This document shows, in pieces, positions 8,083 to 17,195 of a DNA stretch of 27,481 nucleotides. The notes beneath the pieces were generated by a model that saw only the letters and a program-made list of their open reading frames with translations, made no database searches and had not been told where the DNA came from. The position numbers and the translations under genes were made by a program. Origin of the DNA: Pelagibius sp041565695 (GTDB taxonomy: Bacteria; Pseudomonadota; Alphaproteobacteria; Kiloniellales; Kiloniellaceae); NCBI GenBank assembly GCA_041565695.1, contig JBFGUI010000018.1:1-27481 (forward strand). The letters run 5' to 3'. Position 1 is the stretch's first letter. Every line of letters starts with the position of its first letter.

Positions 8083-8460
8083 TTACCTGGCGGCTTTCTT
8101 CTTGCCCGCAATCGGCCGCGCCGGACCCTTGCGGGTGCGCGCGTTGGTGCTGGTGCGCTGGCCGCGCACCGGCAGGCCCTTGCGGTGGCGCAGGCCGCGG
8201 TAGCAGCCGAGGTCCATCAGGCGCTTGATGTTCATCGCCACTTCGCGGCGCAGGTCGCCCTCGACCACGTAGTCGCGGTCGATGGTCTCGCGGATGCGCG
8301 CGACCTCGTCATCGGTCAGCTCGTTGACCCGGCGCTCGCGCGGGATGCCCACCTGCTGACAGATGCTCGTCGCCATCGTCCGGCCGATGCCGTGGATGTA
8401 GGTCAGGGCAATCTCGACCCGTTTCTGCGTCGGAATATTGACGCCAGCAATACGTGCCAC
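8083..8460 (-). CDS. rpsM: 30S ribosomal protein S13
   Basis: This 125-residue protein is in the small-subunit head and forms inter-subunit bridges with 23S rRNA and L5. Signatures seen: ARIAGVNIPTQKRVEIALTY, GIGRTMA and the C-terminal RTSTNARTRKGPARPIAGKK tail that reaches the P-site tRNA. The start codon is GTG at 8458-8460, with AAGGAG eight bases upstream; this strong site settles the start. It is the first gene behind the promoter at 8564-8591, giving a leader of roughly 95 bases with a small hairpin (CGGGCC / GGCCCG at 8489-8506). Confidence 0.98.
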   Translation of the reverse strand: MARIAGVNIPTQKRVEIALTYIHGIGRTMATSICQQVGIPRERRVNELTDDEVARIRETIDRDYVVEGDLRREVAMNIKRLMDLGCYRGLRHRKGLPVRGQRTSTNARTRKGPARPIAGKKKAAR

Positions 8461-8563
8461 TTCGCGAACTCCTTAAACGCCGCGGACCCGGGCCTGCTGG
8501 GGCCCGAAAACCATGTCTAGACAAGCAGAAGAGTCCGGACGCCGGAGGCGCCGGAAACGCTGG

Positions 8564-8591
8564 ATTATAGGATTCGAAGGCCGGGAGTCAA
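8564..8591 (-). promoter_or_regulatory. Sigma70-like promoter for rpsM-rpsK-rpoA-rplQ
   Basis: On the minus strand TTGACT (8586-8591) and a perfect TATAAT (8564-8569) are separated by 16 bases. The pair lies directly at the adk stop codon, about 100 bases before the rpsM start. It would let the alpha operon be transcribed independently of the S10-spc readthrough. Confidence 0.75.
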
Positions 8592-8594
8592 CCG

Positions 8595-9241
8595 TCATGC
8601 AGCCCCCAGGGCCTCTTCGATCTGGTCGGTGACCTCGTCGATGCCGGCCATGCCGTCGACCGCCTTGAGGATGCCCTTGCCCCCGTAGTAGGGCAGGATC
8701 GGCGCGGTCTGGGCGTGATAGGCCTCCAGACGGGTGCGCACCGTCGCCTCGTTGTCGTCGGCGCGGCGCTTGAATTCGGTGCCGCCGCAGCTGTCGCAGA
8801 CCCCCTCGACCTGCGGCTTCTGGAAGCGGTCGTGGTAGCCGGCGCCGCACTTGGCGCAGGTGTAGCGCCCGGTGATGCGGTCGACCAGGATCTCGTCGTT
8901 AACCTTCATCTCGATGACCGAGTGCAGCTTCAGCCCCTTTTCGGCCAGCATGGCGTCGAGCGCCTCGGCCTGGGCCGTGGTGCGCGGGAAGCCGTCGAGG
9001 ATGAAGCCCCTGGCGCAGTCCGGCTGGTCGATGCGGTCGGAAATCATGGCGACCATCAGGTCATCCGGCACCAGGTGCCCGGCGTCCATGATCGACTTGG
9101 CCTTCTTGCCCAGTTCGCTGCCCGAAGCGACCGCCGCGCGCAGCATGTCACCGGTCGAAAGCTGGACCAGATTGTGCTTCTTTTCCAGGCGCTTGGCCTG
9201 GGTGCCCTTGCCCGCCCCCGGCGGCCCCAGCAGAATCACGT

Positions 9242-9245
<4 letters not shown>
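8595..9245 (-). CDS. adk: Adenylate kinase, long form with four-cysteine LID
   Basis: This 216-residue enzyme catalyses ATP + AMP to 2 ADP. The P-loop GPPGAGKGTQ is at 8-17, the AMP-site region STGDMLRAAV at 30-39 and GFILDGFPRT at 80-89. The LID domain holds Cys130, Cys133, Cys150 and Cys153 (CAKC and CDSC), a pattern that binds structural zinc in many bacterial adenylate kinases but is absent in E. coli. The ATG at 9245 overlaps the secY stop by four bases (ATGA), so translation is probably coupled. The secY-adk-rpsM order is common outside enterics. Confidence 0.97.
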
Positions 9246-10585
<1,340 letters not shown>

Positions 10586-10628
10586 ATCTTATCGTCTCGC
10601 AGCTGCGGGGTTGGCCGGGGCCACCCGT

Positions 10629-11108
10629 CTACTTGGAAGCGGGCGCGCTTTCGCCGGCCGGAGCCTTGGTCACCACCGTCACCGAGCCGCCGGCCTTCTC
10701 CACCGCCTCGACAGCGGCCTTGGACGCGCCGGCGACGGTGATGTTTACTTTGGCCTTCAGTTCGCCCTTTGCAAGCAGGCGGATGCCGTCCGGCGCCGAC
10801 TTGACCAGCCCGGCGGCCTTCAGCGCCTCGGCGTCGACCGGCTTGCCGGCGTCGATGGCGCCCTGCAGGCGGCCGGTGTTCACCACCTTGTAGCTCTTGG
10901 CGAAGATGTTGTTGAAGCCGCGCTTGGGCAGGCGCCGGTGCAGCGGCATCTGGCCGCCCTCGAAGCCCTTGATGGCCACGCCGGAGCGCGCCTTCTGGCC
11001 CTTGTGACCGTGGCCGGCGGTCTTGCCCTTGCCGGAGCCGATGCCGCGGCCGATGCGCTTGCGTGCCTTGTTGGCGCCCTGGTTATCGCTCAACTCGTTG
11101 AGTTTCAT
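10629..11108 (-). CDS. rplO: 50S ribosomal protein L15
   Basis: This 159-residue, basic, glycine-rich protein is a late-assembly large-subunit component. The family N-terminus MKLNELSDNQGANKARKR is followed by GRGIGSGKGKTAGHGHKGQK, the extended Gly/Lys arm that penetrates 23S rRNA, then GFEGGQMPLHRRLPKRGF. The globular C-terminal part has a short Ala/Ser/Pro-rich end (APAGESAPASK). It is preceded by rpmD with an 82-bp gap, larger than the typical gap in this operon, in which I see no feature. Confidence 0.97.
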   Translation of the reverse strand: MKLNELSDNQGANKARKRIGRGIGSGKGKTAGHGHKGQKARSGVAIKGFEGGQMPLHRRLPKRGFNNIFAKSYKVVNTGRLQGAIDAGKPVDAEALKAAGLVKSAPDGIRLLAKGELKAKVNITVAGASKAAVEAVEKAGGSVTVVTKAPAGESAPASK

Positions 11109-11190
11109 AGCACTTTATCCTTCGCCGGGATGGCTTCCGAGGCCTTCATCGGCCCCTGTCCCGGTCTGTCACATGGATGTCCGGGCGGCC

Positions 11191-11385
11191 TCAGGCTTCG
11201 CCTTCGACGCGCACCAGATGCTTCACCTTGTTGATCATGCCGCGCACCGCCGGGGTGTCCTCGAGCTCGCGCGAGCGGTTGATCTTGTTGAGACCGAGGC
11301 CCACCAGCGTGGCCCGCTGGTCCTTGGTGCGGCCGATCGGGCTGCCGGTCTGGGTCACCTTCAGGGTCTTCTTCGCTGCAGGCAT
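11191..11385 (-). CDS. rpmD: 50S ribosomal protein L30
   Basis: This 64-residue protein binds domain II of 23S rRNA. LKVTQTGSPIGRTKDQRATL and GLNKINRSRELEDTPAVRGM are the family core, including the short GLxKxx segment, and the sequence ends in KVKHLVRVEGEA. Length is normal for an alphaproteobacterial L30. The ATG start follows the rpsE stop by only five bases, so the two are presumably translated together. Confidence 0.96.
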   Translation of the reverse strand: MPAAKKTLKVTQTGSPIGRTKDQRATLVGLGLNKINRSRELEDTPAVRGMINKVKHLVRVEGEA

Positions 11386-11390
11386 GGCGC

Positions 11391-11966
11391 TTACTCCCGC
11401 GCCTCGGCGGCCGCGGTGTCGCGCTTGCCGAGGATGTCGGAGACCTTCTTGCCGCGGCGCTGGGCGACCATGCGCGGGCTGGCGCTGCGCCCCAGGGCCT
11501 CGAAGGTCGCCCGGATCATGTTGTGGGGGTTGGAGGTGCCGACCGACTTGGCCACCACGTCCTGCACCCCGAGGGCCTCGAACACGGCGCGCATCGGTCC
11601 GCCGGCGATGATGCCGGTACCGGCCTCGGCGGCGCGCAGCAGCACGCGCCCGGCGCCGAAGTGGCCCCGGATGTCGTGGTGCAGGGTGCGGCCCTCGCGC
11701 AGCGGCACGCGGATCATCTGCTTCTTAGCCTGATCGGTCGCCTTGCGGATCGCCTCCGGCACCTCGCGGGCCTTGCCGTGGCCGTGGCCGACCCGGCCGC
11801 GGCCGTCGCCGACCACCACCAGGGCGGCGAAACCGAAGCGCCGGCCGCCCTTGACGACCTTGGCGACGCGGTTGATGCCGACCAGCTTTTCAATCAGTTC
11901 CGGCTCATCGTTGTCGCGCTGACGGCGATCGTCGCGGGACCGCCCTTCGCGGGGAGCTCGTGCCAT
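11391..11966 (-). CDS. rpsE: 30S ribosomal protein S5
   Basis: This 191-residue protein is important for translational accuracy and mRNA unwinding at the entry channel. The N-terminal double-stranded-RNA-binding fold starts after a charged 20-residue extension. INRVAKVVKGGRRFGFAALV contains the loop where spectinomycin-resistance changes map in other bacteria, and GHGHGKAREVPEAIRKA follows. The C-terminal domain has GAGRVLLRAAEAGTGIIAGG and NPHNMIRATFEAL. The C-terminus is longer than in E. coli (167 aa). It lies 14 bp after rplR. Confidence 0.98.
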   Translation of the reverse strand: MARAPREGRSRDDRRQRDNDEPELIEKLVGINRVAKVVKGGRRFGFAALVVVGDGRGRVGHGHGKAREVPEAIRKATDQAKKQMIRVPLREGRTLHHDIRGHFGAGRVLLRAAEAGTGIIAGGPMRAVFEALGVQDVVAKSVGTSNPHNMIRATFEALGRSASPRMVAQRRGKKVSDILGKRDTAAAEARE

Positions 11967-11980
11967 GGATCTATCTTCCC

Positions 11981-12343
11981 TTAAAACGTCAAACCGCCTT
12001 CACGGGCCGCGTCGGCAAGCGCCTTCACGCGTCCATGAAAGAGGTAACCACCGCGGTCGAAGACGACCTCCTTGATGCCGGCCGCAACGGCCCGCTCGGC
12101 GACCAGCTTGCCGACCTCGGCCGCCGCCGCCTTGTCGGCGCCGTTCTTCAGCTTGGCCCGCAGCGCCCCGTCGACGCTGGACGCAGCGGCGAGCGTGCGG
12201 CCCTGACTGTCGTCGATGACCTGGGCATAGATGTGCTTGCCCGAGCGGAACACGGAGAGACGCGGCCGGCCGCTTGCCTTGTGCAGCAGGGAGCTGCGCA
12301 CGCGCATCTTGCGCCGGTTGTGTAGTTGCTTTGAAGACTTCAT
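11981..12343 (-). CDS. rplR: 50S ribosomal protein L18
   Basis: This 120-residue 5S-rRNA-binding protein of the central protuberance has a basic N-terminal arm (MKSSKQLHNRRKMRVRSSL). The core is SGRPRLSVFRSGKHIYAQVI, then DDSQGRTLAAASSVD, and the end is VVFDRGGYLFHGRVKALADA, all family hallmarks. It starts five bases after the rplF stop. Length is typical. Confidence 0.97.
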   Translation of the reverse strand: MKSSKQLHNRRKMRVRSSLLHKASGRPRLSVFRSGKHIYAQVIDDSQGRTLAAASSVDGALRAKLKNGADKAAAAEVGKLVAERAVAAGIKEVVFDRGGYLFHGRVKALADAAREGGLTF

Positions 12344-12348
12344 GGCTC

Positions 12349-12882
12349 TTACTTCTTCTTGCCTTCCTTGCGCAGGATGACTTCGTCCGCGTACTTCACG
12401 CCCTTGCCCTTGTAAGGCTCGGGCGGACGATAGCTGCGGATCTCAGCCGCCACCTGGCCAACCTTCTGCTTATCCGCGCCGCTGATCGAGATCGACGTCG
12501 GCTTCTCGCACTTGATGTCGATGCCCTCGGGGATCGGATAGGTCACGTCGTGGCTGTAGCCGAGCTGCAGGTTCAGCGCCTTGCCCTGAACTGCGGCGCG
12601 GTAACCGACGCCGTTGATCTCCAGGTCCTTCTTGAAGCCTTCGGAGACCCCGATCACCATGTTCTGGATCCGCGCACGCGCCGTGCCCCACATGGCCCGG
12701 GCCCGCTTGGAGTCGTTGACCGGCTTCACCCAGACCTTGCCGTCTTCCTGGGTGATCTCCACGTCCTGGTTCGCCTGGTAGTCCAGGCTGCCCAGCTTGC
12801 CCTTCGCCGACACGAGGCCTCCCTTGACGGCGACCTCCACACCGGCGGGCACCTCCACGGGGTTCTTTCCTACACGCGACAT
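12349..12882 (-). CDS. rplF: 50S ribosomal protein L6
   Basis: This 177-residue protein has two repeated RNA-binding domains and lies near the sarcin-ricin loop and the factor-binding site. MSRVGKNPVEVPAGVEV opens the protein and GTARARIQNMVIGVSEGFKK lies in the first half. The C-terminal signature is DKQKVGQVAAEIRSYRPPEP followed by YKGKGVKYADE. Length equals the family norm. It follows rpsH after 30 bp. Confidence 0.98.
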   Translation of the reverse strand: MSRVGKNPVEVPAGVEVAVKGGLVSAKGKLGSLDYQANQDVEITQEDGKVWVKPVNDSKRARAMWGTARARIQNMVIGVSEGFKKDLEINGVGYRAAVQGKALNLQLGYSHDVTYPIPEGIDIKCEKPTSISISGADKQKVGQVAAEIRSYRPPEPYKGKGVKYADEVILRKEGKKK

Positions 12883-12912
12883 CAGTCAGTTCCTCAACAC
12901 GAATCTGCGTTT

Positions 12913-13311
12913 TTAGAAGACGCGGCAGAGCACTTCGCCACCCACGTTCGCGGCACGCGCTTCCTGGTCGGACATGACCCCGCGCGGCGTTGACAGGATG
13001 GTGATGCCGAGGCCGTTGTAGACCCGCGGCAGCTCCTTGATCTTCGAATATACCCGGCGGCCCGGACGCGACACCCGCGCGATCTCCTGGATCACCGGAG
13101 CGCCCTCGTTGTACTTGAGCTCGATCTCGACCTCATTGAGGCCGCGCTCGTCACTCTCAGTACGATAACCGCGGATATAACCCTCTCGCTTCAGCACCTC
13201 AAGGACGTTGGCGCGCAGCTTCGAAGCCGGCGCGCGGACCTTCGACTTTCCGGTCCGCTGTCCGTTGCGGATACGCGTCAGCATATCTCCGAGGGGATCG
13301 CTCATAGCCAT
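12913..13311 (-). CDS. rpsH: 30S ribosomal protein S8
   Basis: This 132-residue primary-assembly protein binds helix 21 of 16S rRNA; in E. coli the homologue also represses the spc operon by binding its mRNA. Seen: SDPLGDMLTRIRNGQRTGKS, LKREGYIRGYR, and the C-terminal GLGITILSTPRGVMSDQEA. The start is taken as the first ATG (MAMSDPL) because AGGAGG lies about ten bases upstream; the second ATG six bases later is a possible alternative. It lies 14 bp after rpsN. Confidence 0.97.
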   Translation of the reverse strand: MAMSDPLGDMLTRIRNGQRTGKSKVRAPASKLRANVLEVLKREGYIRGYRTESDERGLNEVEIELKYNEGAPVIQEIARVSRPGRRVYSKIKELPRVYNGLGITILSTPRGVMSDQEARAANVGGEVLCRVF

Positions 13312-13325
13312 CGCCCGACTTCCTC

Positions 13326-13631
13326 CTACCAGCTCGACTTAACCATGCCAGGGATCTGACCGACCGAAGCCAGCTCGCGCAGCGTGATGCGGCAGAGCTG
13401 GAACTTGCGGTAGACGCCACGCGGGCGTCCGGTCATCTGGCAGCGGTTGCGCAGACGGATCTTGGCCGAATTGCGCGGCAGTTCAGCAAGCTTCAGATAG
13501 GCCTGGAAGCGCTCCTCGGGCGGCAGCGCGCGGTCACGCGCAACCTCTTTGAGCGCAGCCCGCTTAGAGGCGTAGCGGTCCACCATCTTCTTGCGACGCT
13601 TGTTCTTCTCGACGGCACTCTTCTTTGCCAT
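13326..13631 (-). CDS. rpsN: 30S ribosomal protein S14, zinc-free long type
   Basis: This 101-residue protein of the small-subunit head has the length of the E. coli type. MAKKSAVEKNKRRKKMVDRY opens it and CQMTGRPRGVYRKFQLCRIT is the signature near the C-terminus. The CxxC pairs of the short zinc-binding form are absent. It lies between rplE and rpsH with gaps of 20 and 14 bp. No second rpsN is in this window. Confidence 0.97.
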   Translation of the reverse strand: MAKKSAVEKNKRRKKMVDRYASKRAALKEVARDRALPPEERFQAYLKLAELPRNSAKIRLRNRCQMTGRPRGVYRKFQLCRITLRELASVGQIPGMVKSSW

Positions 13632-13651
13632 AACTCTTTCCTTCCGCCCCC

Positions 13652-14194
13652 TTAGGCCCGAAACGGCATGTCGAAGCCCTTGAGCAGGGCGCGGGCTTCA
13701 TTGTCGGTCTTGGCCGTGGTGCAGATGATTATGTCCAGACCACGGATCTCGTCGACGGAGTCGTAGTCGATCTCCGGGAACACGATCTGCTCCTTCAGGC
13801 CCATGGCGTAGTTGCCGCGACCATCAAAGCTCTTGCCGGACAGCCCGCGGAAGTCGCGGACACGCGGCAGCGCGATGGTCACCAGGCGATCGAGGAACTC
13901 GTACATCCGCTCGCGACGCAGGGTAACCTTGCAGCCGACCGGCATGCCTTCGCGCAGCTTGAAGGTAGCGACCGACTTCTTGGCTTTGGTCACCACCGGC
14001 TGCTGACCGGCAATCAGTGCCATCTCGTTGACGGCGGACTTGATCTTCTTCGAATCCGCCACGGCTTCGCCGACGCCCATGTTGATCACGATCTTCTCGA
14101 GGCGCGGGACTTCCATGACGTTCTTGTAGCCGAATTCCTTCATCAAAGAAGGCTTCAGCTCGGTTTCATAGTGCTCTCTCAAGCGCGGTTTCAT
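13652..14194 (-). CDS. rplE: 50S ribosomal protein L5
   Basis: This 180-residue 5S-rRNA-binding protein of the central protuberance contacts S13 and P-site tRNA. KNVMEVPRLEKIVINMGVGE, QQPVVTKAKKSVATFKLREG and GRGNYAMGLKEQIVFPEI are family motifs, and DIIICTTAKTDNEARALLKG closes the protein. Length is standard. It lies 15 bp downstream of rplX, with AAGG before the ATG. Confidence 0.98.
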   Translation of the reverse strand: MKPRLREHYETELKPSLMKEFGYKNVMEVPRLEKIVINMGVGEAVADSKKIKSAVNEMALIAGQQPVVTKAKKSVATFKLREGMPVGCKVTLRRERMYEFLDRLVTIALPRVRDFRGLSGKSFDGRGNYAMGLKEQIVFPEIDYDSVDEIRGLDIIICTTAKTDNEARALLKGFDMPFRA

Positions 14195-14209
14195 ATCTCT
14201 GACCTTCGC

Positions 14210-14533
14210 TTAGAAATCGATTGCTTCGCCGGAGCGGCGGGCAATCCGGACCTTGCGGCCGTCCTTGTCGATCTTGTAGCCGGTGCGGGTTGCCTTGCCG
14301 GACTTCGGATCGAGGTGGGCCACGTTGGAGATGTGGATCGGGGCTTCCTTCTCGATGATGCCACCCGGCGATGCCTGCGAGGGGCCGGTATGACGCTTCA
14401 CCATGTTCACGCCCTGGACGAGAACACGATCGTCCTCGCGCAGCACGCGCAGAACCTCGCCTTCCTTGCCCTTGTCGCGACCGGTGGTCACCACCACCTT
14501 GTCGCCCTTCTTGATCTTGAACTTGTTCGCCAT
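14210..14533 (-). CDS. rplX: 50S ribosomal protein L24
   Basis: This 107-residue assembly-initiator protein has a KOW motif: KIKKGDKVVVTTGRDKGKEG at the start, then VNMVKRHTGPSQASPGGIIE and a C-terminal region with RTGYKIDKDGRKVRIARRSG. I place the start at the ATG at 14533, which overlaps the rplN stop by one base (TGATG) and gives the normal N-terminus MANKFKIKKGD. A GTG codon directly upstream would add one Met and is less likely. The overlap implies coupled translation with rplN. Confidence 0.97.
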   Translation of the reverse strand: MANKFKIKKGDKVVVTTGRDKGKEGEVLRVLREDDRVLVQGVNMVKRHTGPSQASPGGIIEKEAPIHISNVAHLDPKSGKATRTGYKIDKDGRKVRIARRSGEAIDF

Positions 14534-14901
14534 CACAGCACCTCTGGCGCCAGGGAGATGATTTTCATGAAGTTCTTGGCGCGAAGCTCACGCGTGACCG
14601 GGCCGAAGATACGGGTCCCGATCGGCTCGCCCTGCTTGTTGATCAGCACCGCCGCATTGTTGTCGAAGCGGATGGTGCTGCCGTCGGTGCGGCGGATTTC
14701 CTTCGCCGTACGCACGATCACGGCCTGGTGCACGTCGCCCTTCTTCACGCGGCCACGCGGAATCGCTTCCTTCACCGACACGACGATCACGTCGCCGACG
14801 CCGGCGGTCTTGCGCTTGGAGCCGCCCAGCACCTTGATGCACTGCACGCGGCGGGCACCCGAGTTGTCGGCGACGTCGAGCTGCGTCTGCATCTGGATCA
14901 T
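14533..14901 (-). CDS. rplN: 50S ribosomal protein L14
   Basis: This 122-residue interface protein contacts 16S helix 44 (bridge B8) and the silencing factor RsfS in other bacteria. MIQMQTQLDVADNSGARRVQ and the Gly/Lys-rich CIKVLGGSKRKTAGVGD are the family signature, with RTDGSTIRFDNNAAVLINK and GTRIFGPVTRELR later. Length is exactly typical. It lies between rpsQ (21 bp gap) and rplX (one-base overlap). Confidence 0.98.
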   Translation of the reverse strand: MIQMQTQLDVADNSGARRVQCIKVLGGSKRKTAGVGDVIVVSVKEAIPRGRVKKGDVHQAVIVRTAKEIRRTDGSTIRFDNNAAVLINKQGEPIGTRIFGPVTRELRAKNFMKIISLAPEVL

Positions 14902-14922
14902 GGGTCCTGCCCTTTCCTAGCT

Positions 14923-15165
14923 CTAAGCCGCCTGCTCGCCGGCCACCACTTCCCAAGTCTTGGTCTTGGAAATGGGGCGGCACTCGCGAATCCGGACCGT
15001 ATCGCCGACGTGGCAGGAATTGCTCTCGTCGTGGGCACGGTACTTCTTCGACAGCTTGATGAATTTCTTGTAGACCGGGTGCATGACGCGACGCTCGACC
15101 AAGACGGTAATCGTCTTGTCGCCCTTGTCGCTCACCACCACACCTTGCAAGATCCGACGCGGCAT
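14923..15165 (-). CDS. rpsQ: 30S ribosomal protein S17
   Basis: This 80-residue OB-fold protein is a primary 16S binder. MPRRILQGVVVSDKGDKTIT begins the fold; VERRVMHPVYKKFIKLSKKY and HVGDTVRIRECRPISKTKTW carry the two conserved RNA-binding stretches. It starts 13 bp after the rpmC stop. Length is normal. Confidence 0.97.
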   Translation of the reverse strand: MPRRILQGVVVSDKGDKTITVLVERRVMHPVYKKFIKLSKKYRAHDESNSCHVGDTVRIRECRPISKTKTWEVVAGEQAA

Positions 15166-15178
15166 TGCCGTAAAACTC

Positions 15179-15376
15179 CTAAGATGCCGCCTGCTGCTTA
15201 TCGCGCAGGATCGTTTTGATTCGCGCGATATCGCGGCGAACCTGCCGCACGCGCGCCGTATTCTCGAGCTGACCGCTCGCCTGCTGGAAGCGCAGGTTGA
15301 ACTGCTCCTTGCGCAGCCCGACCAGCGACTCCTTCAACTCGTCAGCGGACTTGGTCCGCAGGTCTTCCGCCTTCAT
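15179..15376 (-). CDS. rpmC: 50S ribosomal protein L29
   Basis: This 65-residue two-helix hairpin protein sits next to L23 at the tunnel exit. MKAEDLRTKSADELKESLVG, KEQFNLRFQQASGQLENTAR and VRRDIARIKTILRDKQ match the family throughout. It begins three bases after the rplP stop, so translation is probably coupled. Confidence 0.97.
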   Translation of the reverse strand: MKAEDLRTKSADELKESLVGLRKEQFNLRFQQASGQLENTARVRQVRRDIARIKTILRDKQQAAS

Positions 15377-15379
15377 GAC

Positions 15380-15802
15380 TTAGTGCTCCTCACCGCCGAG
15401 ACGGGTGATGAAACGGGTCTGCACCGGCAGCTTGGCGGCGGCCAGGGTAAAGGCCTCCCGCGCCAGATCCTGCGGCACGCCCTCGAGTTCGAAGAGGACG
15501 CGGCCCGGCTTCACCCGCGCCGCCCACCACTCCGGCGAGCCCTTGCCCTTGCCCTGGCGGACTTCCGCCGGCTTGGAGGACACCGGCACGTCCGGGAAGA
15601 TGCGGATCCACAGCTTGCCGACACGCTTCATGTGGCGCGTGATGGTGCGGCGGGCCGCCTCGATCTGGCGCGCCGAGACGCGGCCCGGCGTGGTCGCCTT
15701 GAGGCCGTAGGCGCCGAAGTTCAGTTCGGTGCCGCCCTTGGCCTTGCCGTGGATACGCCCCTTGTGGGCCTTCCGGTACTTCGTTCGTTTCGGCTGCAAC
15801 AT
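15380..15802 (-). CDS. rplP: 50S ribosomal protein L16
   Basis: This 140-residue late-assembly protein sits near the A-site tRNA elbow. MLQPKRTKYRKAHKGRIHG is the standard N-terminus; GLKATTPGRVSARQIEAARR, KLWIRIFPDVPVSSKPAEVR and GKGKGSPEWWAARVKPGRVL follow in order. The last motif holds the conserved loop close to the peptidyl transferase centre. Gap to rpsC is 39 bp, larger than its neighbours, without visible structure. Confidence 0.98.
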   Translation of the reverse strand: MLQPKRTKYRKAHKGRIHGKAKGGTELNFGAYGLKATTPGRVSARQIEAARRTITRHMKRVGKLWIRIFPDVPVSSKPAEVRQGKGKGSPEWWAARVKPGRVLFELEGVPQDLAREAFTLAAAKLPVQTRFITRLGGEEH

Positions 15803-15841
15803 AACTGTCGTTCCTCAAACCTTCTGACGCTGCGCCGCTAT

Positions 15842-16519
15842 TCAGCGCGCCGTCTGGGCATCCTGCGCCCGCTTGTCCTGCGCCATGGGGTCGTGGGCCA
15901 GGATCTCGCCCTTGAAGACCCAGACCTTGACGCCGCAGGTGCCGTAGGTGGTCTTCGCCGTCGCCTCGCCGTAGTCGACGTCGGCGCGCAGCGTGTGCAG
16001 CGGCACCCGGCCCTCGCGATACCACTCGGTGCGCGCGATCTCGGCACCGCCCAGGCGGCCGCCGCAGTTGATGCGGATGCCGTTGGCGCCCAGGCGCATG
16101 GCCGACTGCACGGCGCGCTTCATGGCGCGACGGAAGGCGACGCGGCGCTCCAGCTGGTTGGCGATGTTCTCGGCCACGAGGTTGGCGTCGATCTCCGGCT
16201 TGCGGATCTCGACGATGTTCAGGTGCACCTCGCTGCCGGTCATGGCCTGCAGGGCCGAACGCAGCTTCTCGATGTCGGCGCCCTTCTTGCCGATGACGAC
16301 GCCGGGACGCGCGGTGTGGATCGTGATCCGCGCCTTCTTGGCGGGTCGCTCGATGACGATGCGGGATACGCCGGCCTGCTGCAGGCGCTTGCGCAGATAC
16401 TTGCGGATGCTCAGATCCTCGTGCAGCAGGTCCGCGTAGCTGTCGTCCGCAAACCAGCGGGAATCCCAAGTGCGGTTGATCCCCAGCCGGAGGCCGATCG
16501 GATTGACTTTCTGACCCAT
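15842..16519 (-). CDS. rpsC: 30S ribosomal protein S3
   Basis: This 225-residue protein at the mRNA entry channel takes part in the ribosome's helicase activity. GQKVNPIGLRLGINRTWDSR opens it. A type II KH domain lies at about 38-107 with PGVVIGKKGADIEKLR. The C-terminal domain holds RRAMKRAVQSAMRLGANGIR, GRLGGAEIARTEWYREGRVP and GTCGVKVWVFKGE. The start ATG at 16519 overlaps the rplV stop by one base (TAATG) and gives the normal N-terminus; the longer in-frame extension only overlaps rplV. Confidence 0.98.
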   Translation of the reverse strand: MGQKVNPIGLRLGINRTWDSRWFADDSYADLLHEDLSIRKYLRKRLQQAGVSRIVIERPAKKARITIHTARPGVVIGKKGADIEKLRSALQAMTGSEVHLNIVEIRKPEIDANLVAENIANQLERRVAFRRAMKRAVQSAMRLGANGIRINCGGRLGGAEIARTEWYREGRVPLHTLRADVDYGEATAKTTYGTCGVKVWVFKGEILAHDPMAQDKRAQDAQTAR

Positions 16520-16899
16520 TACGCCGTTTCCTCGCGCTCGCGAACCACCACGGTGATGCGGCTCCATGGCTTCATGATACGTCCCGCGCGGCCGCGCGCC
16601 CGGGCGCGGAAGCGCTTCATGACGAAGGACTTGCCCACCGTCGCCTCGGCGACATAGAGCCGGTCGACGTCGAGCTGATGGTTGTTCTCCGCGTTGGCGA
16701 TCGCCGACTGCAGCGCCTTCTTGACGTCGTTGGCGATACGGCGCTTGGAGAAGGTCAGCTCGGCGAGCGCCTCCTCGGCGCTCTTGCCGCGGATCGACTG
16801 GGCCACCAGGTTCAGCTTCTGCGGGCTGGTGCGCAGGTTGCGCAGCACCGAACGCGCTTCGTTCTCGGCCAGGCGACCGGGATGCTTCTGCTTACCCAT
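16519..16899 (-). CDS. rplV: 50S ribosomal protein L22
   Basis: This 126-residue protein has a long beta-hairpin that lines the peptide exit tunnel. LRTSPQKLNLVAQSIRGKSA and ANDVKKALQSAIANAENNH are in the globular part. VMKRFRARARGRAGRIMKPW is the hairpin, where macrolide-resistance changes occur in other species. ITVVVREREETA ends it. It starts four bases after rpsS and overlaps rpsC by one base. Confidence 0.98.
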   Translation of the reverse strand: MGKQKHPGRLAENEARSVLRNLRTSPQKLNLVAQSIRGKSAEEALAELTFSKRRIANDVKKALQSAIANAENNHQLDVDRLYVAEATVGKSFVMKRFRARARGRAGRIMKPWSRITVVVREREETA

Positions 16900-16903
16900 C
16901 GAA

Positions 16904-17182
16904 CTAGCCCCTCTTGGCCTTCTTGTCCGCCGCGTGGCCGAAGAAGGTGCGCGTCGGCGCGAACTCGCCGAACCTGTGGCCCACCATGTTCTCGGTCACC
17001 AGGACCGGCAGGAACTTCTTGCCGTTGTAAACACCGAACGTCAGACCGACGAACTGCGGCATGATGGTCGAGCGGCGAGACCAGGTCTTGATGATCTCGT
17101 TGCGACCGGAACCGCGCGAGGCCTCTGCCTTCTTCAGCAGATAGCTATCGACGAACGGACCTTTCCAAACAGAGCGTGACAC
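16904..17182 (-). CDS. rpsS: 30S ribosomal protein S19
   Basis: This 92-residue protein of the small-subunit head pairs with S13. SRSVWKGPFVDSYLLKKAEA is the classic N-terminus, with IIKTWSRRSTIMPQFVGLTF and KFLPVLVTENMVGHRFGEFA following. The start codon is GTG at 17180-17182, with GGGAG and GAAGG upstream; the protein length matches E. coli exactly. Gap to rplB is 13 bp. Confidence 0.97.
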   Translation of the reverse strand: MSRSVWKGPFVDSYLLKKAEASRGSGRNEIIKTWSRRSTIMPQFVGLTFGVYNGKKFLPVLVTENMVGHRFGEFAPTRTFFGHAADKKAKRG

Positions 17183-17195
17183 CGCCTTCGCTCCC

